A DNA stretch of 8,031 nt. Source: an uncultured Bacilli bacterium (GTDB lineage Bacteria; Bacillota_I; Bacilli_A; RF39; UBA660). The stretch is from the NCBI GenBank assembly GCA_947630885.1, contig CANRJI010000047.1, positions 1 through 8,031 of the forward strand, written 5' to 3'. Position numbers and translations under genes: made by a program. Positions 1 to 5,948 of the stretch are shown here, piece after piece; positions within the stretch are counted from its first letter, which is position 1, and each line of letters begins with the position of its first letter. Below the pieces are notes generated by a model. It did not search any database. It saw nothing but the letters and a program-made list of their open reading frames with translations, and was not told the DNA's origin.

Positions 1-28
1 TAAGTTATTTTTTTTGATGATGCAATAA

Positions 29-2560
29 TTATTTTATTTTTTCTTTTAAATTACTTAGAATATTGATGGCTTCAATTGGTGTAATGTTTAAGATATCGAT
101 GTTTTTTATTTCTTCTTCGACAATGCTCTTTTTTTCTTCAAAATTAAGTGGTAGTGTTGTCTGAATGAAAGTATCAGTCTTTTTTTCTTTGCTTTCATAT
201 ACTTTTAAAATATCATCTGCTCTTTTTATTACTTCTGGTGGAAGACCCGCTAATTTGGCAACATTGATACCGTAACTTTTATCGACCGAGCCATCTTTAA
301 CTTTATGTAAAAAGGTAATTGTTCCTTCTTCTTCTGTTGCGGAAACATGCTTATTTTTTAAATTAGGCAAACTTTTTTCCATATCTGTTAGTTCATGATA
401 ATGTGTCGAAAAAAGAGTCTTACATTTAATACTACTAGCAATATATTCGAGAATAGCTTGGGCTAAACTCATACCATCGAAAGTAGCGGTTCCACGACCT
501 AATTCATCAAAGAGAATTAAACTATTTTTGGTAGCATATTTGATAGCACGAGAAGCTTCCATCATTTCGACCATAAATGTTGATTCACCACTAACTAAAT
601 CATCAGAAGCACCTATTCGAGTAAATATTTTATCAAAAATAGGAAGTGTTGCTTCTTTAGCAGGGACAAAGCAACCGATTTGAGCCATAATGACGATGAT
701 ACCTAACTGTCTCATGTATGTTGATTTTCCAGCCATATTAGGGCCAGTAATAAGAAGAATATCAGTATCTTTATCCATTATGATATCGTTAGGAACGTAT
801 TCCTCACCTTTTAAAACTCTTTCGACAACAGGGTGTCTTGAAGCAATTATTTTGACTTCGTTAGTGCTTACTAGAGTTGGTCTTACGTAACCATATTTTT
901 CACTGACGAGAGCAAATGATTGCAAAACATCAATTTCACTAATAGTTTTGGATATTTTTTGAAGTTTATTTATATATTCTTTACATTTATCTCTGATTTC
1001 AATAAAGAGAGAATACTCTAAATTAATGATACGATCTTCCGAAGATAAAATTAAGTCTTCTTTTTCTTTTAATAAAGGAGTTATAAATCTTTCACAATTG
1101 GCAAGAGTTTGCTTTCTAATGTAACCCATATCATCAGTAATAAGGGAAAGGTTACCTCTTGAGACTTCAATAAAATAGCCAAAAACTTTATTAAAACCAA
1201 CTTTAAGATTTTTGATTCCCGTTCGTTCACGCTCTTCTTTTTCGAAGTTACTAATGAAATCTTTTCCACCTTTACTTAAACTCTTTAATTCATCTAATTC
1301 TTTGGAATATCCTTCTTTAATAAGGAAGCCTTCTTTTAAAGTATTAGGAGCATCTTCGTAAATAGACCTTTCGAGAAGCTGATATAATTCGTCTAAAGTT
1401 TCGATATCATCATAAAAATTTATCTTGACTAGTTTTTCTTTAATACTTGGTAGGACTTTAAGAGAAGCTTTTAACTGAAGTAAATCTTTCGCATTAGCAG
1501 ATCCAAAGGAAATACGTCCGCTTAATCTTTCTAAGTCGTAAACTTCGTATAAATCATTTCGAAGTTCTTCAGTTACAATAAACTCTTCGAGTAATTTTTC
1601 AACGGTATTGTAACGAGCATTAATTTGAGTTATGTCAATTAATGGATTATTAATATAATCTTTTAAACGGCGAGATCCCATGGCAGTCTTCGTATTATCG
1701 AGAAGCCAAATAAGAGAATACATTCTTTCTTTTGTCCTTAAGCATTCGGTTAGTTCAAGATTACGCTTAGTATGAATATCCATATTCATAAAAGAATTTT
1801 TTTCTTTGACAATTACCTCTTGAAAATGGGATAAATTTCTTTTTTGGGTAACAGATAGATAATATAATAAATTTTTAATAGAAATGATAATTCGCTCATC
1901 GGATAACTTTCCATAGACATATTTATATTCGTCTTCTAGTAGATCTTCATTGTAAGTAATAGGAATTTTTTGACTTTTAACTTTGGCAACTAATTCTTTT
2001 GAGGTAGATGGCAAGACAACTAATTCTTTTATTTCAAGCGAAATTATTTTATATACGATATCATCAATATTATTTTCTAAAAGTTCAGAATAAATTTCTC
2101 CTGTTGTGATATCGGCATAAGTTAAGACAAAACCATACTGAAAGTCATAGACGATACCAATATAATTATTTTCCTTTTCATTTAGTGAGTTAGCATTGAT
2201 AATAGTACCTGAAGAAATAACCTCAATAACATCTCTTTTAACGATGCCTTTACAAGTTTTAGGGTCTTCAAGTTGTTCACAGATAGCAACTTTGAAACCT
2301 TTTTTAATTAATTTATCGATATAAATTTCTGCAGCATGGTAAGGGACACCACACATAGGAACTTTTTCATCTAAACCAGCGCTTTTACCTGTTAAGGTAA
2401 GTTCGAGAGCATGGGCAACTGTTTCGGCGTCTTCAAAGAACATTTCATAAAAATCACCAAGGCGATAAAGAATGATAGTATCCTCATACTTATCTTTTAA
2501 TTCGATATAGTGTCTCATCATAGGAGATAATTTGCTTCGGTCAACGTCATTTCTTTTCAT
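29..2560 (-). CDS. mutS: DNA mismatch repair protein MutS
   Basis: Cytosolic ATPase that recognises base mismatches and small loops in new DNA and recruits MutL. The 843-residue length is normal for bacterial MutS. The N-terminal mismatch-binding domain carries the F-x-E wedge (F37, E39, in GDFYEMF). Connector, lever and clamp regions follow. The ATPase has a Walker A at 606-614 (GPNMAGKST), a Walker B at D685-E686, and the MutS signature DELGRGTATFDG (685-696). The segment around 763-785 (YGINVAKLAGLPP) is the conserved dimerisation helix-turn-helix. A short C-terminal domain ends with TPIEAINILSNLK. Residues 800-805 (QTTLPL) resemble a hexapeptide sliding-clamp-binding motif. The ATG at 2560 is preceded by AAGAAGG (2571-2577) with 10 nt spacing, and by a near-consensus promoter. 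No truncation or frameshift is seen. Only 28 bp remain after the stop, so any mutL would lie outside the window. Confidence 0.98.
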   Translation of the reverse strand: MKRNDVDRSKLSPMMRHYIELKDKYEDTIILYRLGDFYEMFFEDAETVAHALELTLTGKSAGLDEKVPMCGVPYHAAEIYIDKLIKKGFKVAICEQLEDPKTCKGIVKRDVIEVISSGTIINANSLNEKENNYIGIVYDFQYGFVLTYADITTGEIYSELLENNIDDIVYKIISLEIKELVVLPSTSKELVAKVKSQKIPITYNEDLLEDEYKYVYGKLSDERIIISIKNLLYYLSVTQKRNLSHFQEVIVKEKNSFMNMDIHTKRNLELTECLRTKERMYSLIWLLDNTKTAMGSRRLKDYINNPLIDITQINARYNTVEKLLEEFIVTEELRNDLYEVYDLERLSGRISFGSANAKDLLQLKASLKVLPSIKEKLVKINFYDDIETLDELYQLLERSIYEDAPNTLKEGFLIKEGYSKELDELKSLSKGGKDFISNFEKEERERTGIKNLKVGFNKVFGYFIEVSRGNLSLITDDMGYIRKQTLANCERFITPLLKEKEDLILSSEDRIINLEYSLFIEIRDKCKEYINKLQKISKTISEIDVLQSFALVSEKYGYVRPTLVSTNEVKIIASRHPVVERVLKGEEYVPNDIIMDKDTDILLITGPNMAGKSTYMRQLGIIVIMAQIGCFVPAKEATLPIFDKIFTRIGASDDLVSGESTFMVEMMEASRAIKYATKNSLILFDELGRGTATFDGMSLAQAILEYIASSIKCKTLFSTHYHELTDMEKSLPNLKNKHVSATEEEGTITFLHKVKDGSVDKSYGINVAKLAGLPPEVIKRADDILKVYESKEKKTDTFIQTTLPLNFEEKKSIVEEEIKNIDILNITPIEAINILSNLKEKIK

Positions 2561-2586
2561 ACTTCTAATACCTTCTTTTCCTTTAT

Positions 2587-2615
2587 ATTATAACATTTTG
2601 GCGATTTAATGTAAA
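2587..2615 (-). promoter_or_regulatory. Sigma-A type promoter of mutS
   Basis: Read on the minus strand: -35 TTTACA (2610-2615), a 17-nt spacer, and a perfect -10 TATAAT (2587-2592) preceded by TG plus one base, i.e. an extended -10. The predicted start is near 2580, giving a leader of about 20 nt that just includes the AAGAAGG ribosome site at 2571-2577. mutS is therefore probably transcribed independently of the surface-protein operon upstream. Confidence 0.8.
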
Positions 2616-2683
2616 TCATTTTATAAAGGTAAATAATAAAACGAATTATGTGAAAGGAAATTGTTATTTTCTAATTATAATTT

Positions 2684-2715
2684 AAAAAGAAGATAACATT
2701 TTAATATTATCTTCT
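2684..2715 (-). terminator. Probable original rho-independent terminator of the surface operon
   Basis: Two 9-bp perfect arms (AGAAGATAA at 2688-2696 and TTATCTTCT at 2707-2715) enclose a 10-nt AT-rich loop. On the minus strand the hairpin runs straight into five T residues and then AAATT. The stem is AT-rich, so it may be only moderately efficient. This copy has the T tail. The second copy of the same palindrome, at 2911-2938, is followed instead by element sequence, which suggests this copy keeps the pre-insertion context. Confidence 0.6.
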
Positions 2716-2717
2716 CC
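2686..2717. repeat. 32-bp direct repeat, left copy (palindromic)
   Basis: This segment is identical to 2909-2940. Identity stops at both ends: position 2685 is A versus G at 2908, and 2718 is C versus T at 2941. Positions 2688-2715 form a hairpin with 9-bp arms. The copy abuts the left end of the 191-bp element exactly, as a target-site duplication would. The duplicated target is itself a hairpin. Confidence 0.9.
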
Positions 2718-2794
2718 CAGACTGTTGACAAACTACATTTTTAGTAAAAACCAAAATTTGAAAATTCTAAAAGTGGAAGAGAAAGTTAAAAATT

Positions 2795-2836
2795 GAGTGT
2801 TATTTGATATTAAAAATTCAAATTCACTCTTTTTTT
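2795..2836 (+). terminator. Terminator-like hairpin inside the element (plus strand)
   Basis: The arms GAGTGTTATTTGA (2795-2807) and TCAAATTCACTC (2818-2829) pair with one small internal loop. On the plus strand they are followed by seven T residues (2830-2836). On the minus strand the same stem is followed by AATTTTT, so it could act weakly in both directions. No plus-strand gene in the window needs it, which suggests it is cargo of the mobile element. Confidence 0.55.
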
Positions 2837-2855
2837 AGTACTAAAGTGGGAGATT

Positions 2856-2905
2856 AAAAAAGCCGATTGACAAAGCCGGTTTGAAAAACCGACTTTGTCA
2901 ACGGC
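2856..2905 (-). terminator. Strong rho-independent terminator at the element's right end
   Basis: The 21-nt arm at 2862-2882 and the 20-nt arm at 2886-2905 pair over nearly their whole length, with one bulged A and one mismatch, around a 3-nt loop. On the minus strand the stem is followed by six T residues (2856-2861). This is the strongest terminator in the window and lies downstream of the surface operon, so it probably ends that transcript now. The distal arm is the element's own terminal inverted repeat, so the stem pairs the transposon end with a nearby inverted copy of itself. Confidence 0.85.
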
Positions 2906-2908
2906 CTG

Positions 2909-2940
2909 AAAGAAGATAACATTTTAATATTATCTTCTCC
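2909..2940. repeat. 32-bp direct repeat, right copy (palindromic)
   Basis: Exact copy of 2686-2717, starting immediately after the element's right end. The hairpin arms lie at 2911-2919 and 2930-2938. On the minus strand the stem is followed by TTCAGGCC, so it lacks a proper T tail and is unlikely to terminate well alone. It sits 42 bp after the stop codon of the 161-residue gene. Confidence 0.9.
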
Positions 2941-2982
2941 TTATTTATTAATAATTTTTAAGTAAATCTCGACTTTTAAATT

Positions 2983-3468
2983 TTAACCAAGTGATTTAGT
3001 ATAATGATCTATTTCATAATTAGTATCACTACTGGTTGTTTGAAGAGTTAATGTGTTTCCATCTTCACTTATTTGATAAGTATAAGTTACATCTTCATTA
3101 TAGAAGGAATAATTATGAATAGTTATGGCATCACTATTTACGGTATAACTATATTCTTCACATAAACTAACTACTTGTCCATCAGAAGAATTTTCATAAT
3201 TGTCGCAAATCTTTATACTGTCAGGATTAATTATCATATATGATGAACCATCTTCAGTAAATTCATTTTCTAATTCACCATCTCGATAAAGAAATCTTTC
3301 GGTTTTATTCCAACTATTATATAATGAACTATTTATATTGCTATTCTTATCATTATTTTTATTGTCATTATCAACATGACTTAATTTAAGCCAAACAACT
3401 AGGCCAATAGCAATTAATATTACTATAATTAATATTACATATATTTTTATTTTGGGATCTTTTTTCAT
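2983..3468 (-). CDS. Membrane-anchored extracytoplasmic protein of unknown function
   Basis: I do not recognise a named family. The 161-residue product has a lysine-rich start (MKKDPKIK), one hydrophobic helix at about 9-29, an Asn/Lys/Asp-rich linker (33-47), and a domain of about 110 residues that would face outside. That domain starts with NSWNKTERFLYRDG and alternates short predicted strands (YMIINPDSIKI, YSYTVNSDAITIH, VTYTYQISEDGNTLTLQTT). This resembles the small beta-barrel 'lipocalin-like' or copper-resistance-type domains of exported Bacillota proteins; that comparison is my inference. There is no lipobox cysteine, so it is a membrane-anchored protein rather than a lipoprotein. Two cysteines (C88, C103) could form a disulfide. 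It starts 11 nt after the prepilin gene's stop, with its ribosome site touching that stop codon, so the two genes are very likely co-translated and may act together at the surface. Confidence 0.85.
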   Translation of the reverse strand: MKKDPKIKIYVILIIVILIAIGLVVWLKLSHVDNDNKNNDKNSNINSSLYNSWNKTERFLYRDGELENEFTEDGSSYMIINPDSIKICDNYENSSDGQVVSLCEEYSYTVNSDAITIHNYSFYNEDVTYTYQISEDGNTLTLQTTSSDTNYEIDHYTKSLG

Positions 3469-3474
3469 CTTTTA

Positions 3475-3479
3475 CCTTT
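3475..3479 (-). promoter_or_regulatory. Ribosome site abutting the upstream stop codon
   Basis: AAAGG lies 6 nt before the ATG at 3468 and directly follows the TAG stop of the prepilin gene (3480-3482). This placement favours re-initiation by ribosomes finishing the upstream gene, so the small protein should be made in proportion to the prepilin-like protein. Confidence 0.65.
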
Positions 3480-5735
3480 CTATTTGAGGTCTAAATTTGA
3501 ACATATATATTTTGAGCCACCCGTGATTTTTCCATTTTCTTCTGCCCATTCAGCGTATGCACAGCACTCAGTTGTTGCATTTCTTGTATGAGTAATATAA
3601 GGTTCACTAGGGAATTCAGCCATGCACCTGCAGTTTAGTGAGCCAGTACTGGTATCAGTAGTGCATACTTGTTCACAATTGCTTCCATTACTAGAGCAAC
3701 AGTATATCCAATTTTTTCCATTTTCTTGGGTTACCTTTTGATAAGGTTTTTGGGGATTAATGGTTTTACAGTAATTTGTTCCACTTGACGATCCGCCACC
3801 ACCTGAATTTACATCTGAAGTCCAAGTTGCTGTTAATGTTAAAGTATTATCTACTATTCCATATTGGCCATTAATATATACCCACTTTCCACTCCATCCA
3901 GTCCAAGTAGTGTTTCCTTCTGGATCTTTCCAGCCATTAAATTTATAGCTACTGCGTATAAATTCGTTAGTTTTTATCGTACAGGTTTCTCCATATTTGC
4001 ATTTCTGTTCGGCCATTGAACCTGTTCCTCCACCACTACTATATTTTATTGTATAGACATTTGGCTCCCAATTGACACCAACAGTTACTGTGCAATCACC
4101 ATTTAAAGCATCACAAAAGTCATTTGCGTTATATGCTATTAATTGATTAAACGTCTTACCACTAGTTGAACAGCCACTTAAACATACCCATTCGTTTCCT
4201 GATACACCATGATATCCTCTTTTTGAAATATTTATATAAGTACTGTTATTATAATTGTTCAAGCCATCACTTCTCATCTTACTACCATAGGATATTGTAG
4301 TTATTTCTTCACTTTCATTATGATAAACTATATCGCCATTTACTGACCATGTCCCTCCTGAATTACTAGGGGTTGCAATTGTTCCTCCATTAACACTATA
4401 TTTTATTCGTACAACATTATCTCTTGTTATAGCATAGTATGTTGCACTTCCTGTTATCTTCTTTTCTTCATTAACATTCCATGTACTACTGTTTCCATCT
4501 CTACTAGTATTCCAGCCTACCTCACTACGTCCACTTGTTGCTTCGATACTTGGTGATGTAATATTACATCCATCTCCAATGTCAACACAACTTTTCTTAA
4601 TTTCATCATCATCTTTACCATCTATTCTTACTGCTGTATTCTTATTAAAGGTTATCGTATATTTATTTATATTAAAGTCTTTATTGTTTTCACGATAATT
4701 ATTACTTGGATCGGTTATTCTTGCTGTTACTGTTACTTTATTTGCTCCTTCTTTATAGATACTTTCATCTGTAGAATATGTTAATTTAATACTTTTACTA
4801 TTAGTTCTATACCATGTATCTTTCTCTATTTTGGTCCCTTGTTCTCCACATTTAAAGATATTTTTATCTAAGGTACATTTTTGGGCATTACTTTCTACAG
4901 TAGCATCCATTGTTGATTTAAAATAATGATTTCCTTCTCTTACATTGGTATCATTATATGTTATCGTTACAGTATTTCCTTTTGGCACTATTTCGACATC
5001 TTTAAAGTCTGATGTACTATATTCAAGTCCTCCGTCAGCTTTTTTTATACTTCCTTTTTCAGTATTCATATATACCATAACAACATATGATTTATTATTT
5101 TTTAAGCCACTTATAATACATTCGTTACCTTCTATTCTTCCTTGCCTACTTAAGTTTACTGATGCTAAATCTTCCCCATAGGCACAAGAATAATTTACAG
5201 GCACTTCATTTCCATCATTTGTTACTTTTCCTTCTTCAAAAGGTACTCTTATTTCATCAGTATAACTTTGGTAACCTGTTACCTTTGGATTTTTTTCAAT
5301 GACATCACTTTTATTTACTACTTGATTTGTACATAATTCGTAGCCACCACTCTCATCTTCATCTGTTTCTTTAACTATTTTTTGATTTTCTATGGCATAC
5401 GTTACTTTATTTCTATTTACGATAATAATACTATCTTTCGTAACTCCTTTAGTTAAGTTGGCATTCTTATCTAATAAGCCTTTGTTCATTAACTCCCCCA
5501 CAGTTACACAGTATGCTTCGTATGGGTAAGTATCATTCTTTTTCCAATTATCACTATCTGTTTCCCCCGAATATGTTATTGCAGCATTCATAATATTTTT
5601 TTCGCTTAAAGTAATAGCTTTTGACTTTGACTTATCAATAACCTTTATTATTCCAAAAGCAGAAAAGCCTATTACTAAACCGGCAATAGCAACTGTTACA
5701 AGTAACTCTACTAAAGTAAATCCTTTCTTATTCAT
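3480..5735 (-). CDS. Prepilin-signal surface protein with InlB-type repeats and a Cys-rich C-terminus
   Basis: Probable minor pilin or pilus-associated adhesin. The N-terminus MNKKGFTLVELL is a class III (type IV) prepilin signal. Prepilin peptidase would cut after G5 and methylate F6, and E10 is the conserved +5 glutamate. A hydrophobic helix runs to about 31. Residues 32-140 are pilin-like (AAITYSGE, YCVTVGELMNKGLL). About 151-243 looks like a fibronectin-III domain (CIISGLKNNKSYVVMVYMNT). Three InlB/Listeria-Bacteroides-type repeats follow at about 359-437, 440-557 and 560-640; the last is clearest (YTIKYSSGGGTGSM, YKFNGWKDPEGN, LTATW). A Gly/Ser linker (643-652) leads to a C-terminal segment with 10 cysteines in about 96 residues. 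At 751 residues it is far longer than an ordinary pilin of 130-200. ATG chosen because GGAGG (5743-5747) sits 7 nt upstream and the prepilin signal begins there. No pilus assembly ATPase, platform protein or peptidase is in view. The binding target is unknown. Confidence 0.92.
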   Translation of the reverse strand: MNKKGFTLVELLVTVAIAGLVIGFSAFGIIKVIDKSKSKAITLSEKNIMNAAITYSGETDSDNWKKNDTYPYEAYCVTVGELMNKGLLDKNANLTKGVTKDSIIIVNRNKVTYAIENQKIVKETDEDESGGYELCTNQVVNKSDVIEKNPKVTGYQSYTDEIRVPFEEGKVTNDGNEVPVNYSCAYGEDLASVNLSRQGRIEGNECIISGLKNNKSYVVMVYMNTEKGSIKKADGGLEYSTSDFKDVEIVPKGNTVTITYNDTNVREGNHYFKSTMDATVESNAQKCTLDKNIFKCGEQGTKIEKDTWYRTNSKSIKLTYSTDESIYKEGANKVTVTARITDPSNNYRENNKDFNINKYTITFNKNTAVRIDGKDDDEIKKSCVDIGDGCNITSPSIEATSGRSEVGWNTSRDGNSSTWNVNEEKKITGSATYYAITRDNVVRIKYSVNGGTIATPSNSGGTWSVNGDIVYHNESEEITTISYGSKMRSDGLNNYNNSTYINISKRGYHGVSGNEWVCLSGCSTSGKTFNQLIAYNANDFCDALNGDCTVTVGVNWEPNVYTIKYSSGGGTGSMAEQKCKYGETCTIKTNEFIRSSYKFNGWKDPEGNTTWTGWSGKWVYINGQYGIVDNTLTLTATWTSDVNSGGGGSSSGTNYCKTINPQKPYQKVTQENGKNWIYCCSSNGSNCEQVCTTDTSTGSLNCRCMAEFPSEPYITHTRNATTECCAYAEWAEENGKITGGSKYICSNLDLK

Positions 5736-5763
5736 ATTAAGTCCTCCCTACTATACTACTTAA

Positions 5764-5792
5764 ATTATACATCAAAAAAAGAAAGGAAACAA
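5764..5792 (-). promoter_or_regulatory. Promoter of the prepilin/anchor operon
   Basis: Minus strand: -35 TTGTTT (5787-5792), a 17-nt T-rich spacer, and a perfect -10 TATAAT (5764-5769). The predicted start near 5757 leaves a leader of about 21 nt containing the strong AGGGAGGAC ribosome site. No operator-like palindrome is obvious nearby. The 120 bp further upstream are AT-rich with nothing else I can name. Confidence 0.7.
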
Positions 5793-5909
5793 TATTTTTC
5801 TAATTGTTTTCTATCTTTTTACTATTGATAAAGACAAAGTTCATTTTTTCTAACAAAAAAATAATAATTAAATACTTTAAAATATTTTATCCATTAAACC
5901 TAGATTATT

Positions 5910-5948
5910 AAAAAGAAGAAGTACTCTATACAAGCATTTCTTCTTTTT
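5910..5948 (-). terminator. Terminator of the SDR-YnbB unit, overlapping the stop codon
   Basis: Eleven perfect base pairs (AAAAAGAAGAA at 5910-5920 with TTCTTCTTTTT at 5938-5948) are extended in the RNA, past an A-C mismatch, by UGCUU pairing with GAGUA around a 5-nt loop. The minus-strand 3' arm ends in a T run and continues TAAT. The TAA stop (5947-5949) of the PLP-enzyme gene lies partly inside the 5' arm. The stem is A-rich on the plus strand's left arm, so terminator activity is expected mainly on the minus strand. Confidence 0.7.

Larger units (their letters stand above)
2718..2908. mobile_element. 191-bp MITE-like element, possibly an IS1182-type remnant
   Basis: The ends are imperfect inverted repeats. 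The left end is CAGACTGTTGACAAACT (2718-2734). The right end (2892-2908), read as its reverse complement, is CAGGCCGTTGACAAAGT, matching at 14 of 17 positions. The element is bracketed by perfect 32-bp direct repeats. It encodes no transposase and is too short to, so movement would need an enzyme supplied in trans, or it is an internal-deletion relic. From memory, TTTGTCAAC-containing ends followed by a strong hairpin resemble IS1182-family elements of Bacillota; that assignment is unverified. The element carries a plus-strand terminator-like hairpin (2795-2836) and a strong minus-strand terminator (2856-2905), so it would block read-through rather than drive transcription. Confidence 0.65.
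2561..2982. other. Gene-free interval between the surface operon and mutS
   Basis: This 422-bp stretch holds no credible reading frame on either strand. From right to left it contains the 3' end of the surface operon (2941-2982, AT-rich with nothing recognisable), a 32-bp palindromic repeat, a 191-bp transposon-like element with its own terminators, a second copy of the 32-bp repeat, about 65 bp of featureless AT-rich sequence, and the mutS promoter and ribosome site. Almost all of its structure is explained by one insertion into an older terminator. Confidence 0.7.

Noticed and set aside
690..890. 66-codon plus-strand open frame inside mutS
   Set aside because: It lies wholly antisense to the conserved ATPase region of mutS, and its product has no recognisable motif.
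1081..1269. 62-codon minus-strand open frame inside mutS
   Set aside because: It is an out-of-frame overlap with the intact mutS coding sequence; nothing supports independent translation.
2661..2681. Plus-strand TTGTTA and TATAAT resembling a promoter
   Set aside because: The boxes are only 9 nt apart, far too close for a sigma-A promoter, and no plus-strand gene follows.
2725..2730. TTGACA in the element's left end as a transposase promoter -35
   Set aside because: No acceptable -10 box occurs 16-18 nt downstream and there is no downstream gene; the match comes from the terminal repeat.
2686..2940. CRISPR-like repeat pair
   Set aside because: There are only two copies, 191 bp apart, and the intervening DNA has inverted ends. 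A transposon target duplication explains it better.
4945..5181. 78-codon plus-strand open frame antisense to the prepilin gene
   Set aside because: The apparent hydrophobicity is a by-product of the complementary strand of a Thr/Lys/Asn-rich coding region; no clear ribosome site was found.
5736..5946. Riboswitch or small RNA in the gap upstream of the prepilin gene
   Set aside because: The predicted leader is only about 21 nt, and the remaining AT-rich sequence shows no structure beyond the terminator of the upstream unit.
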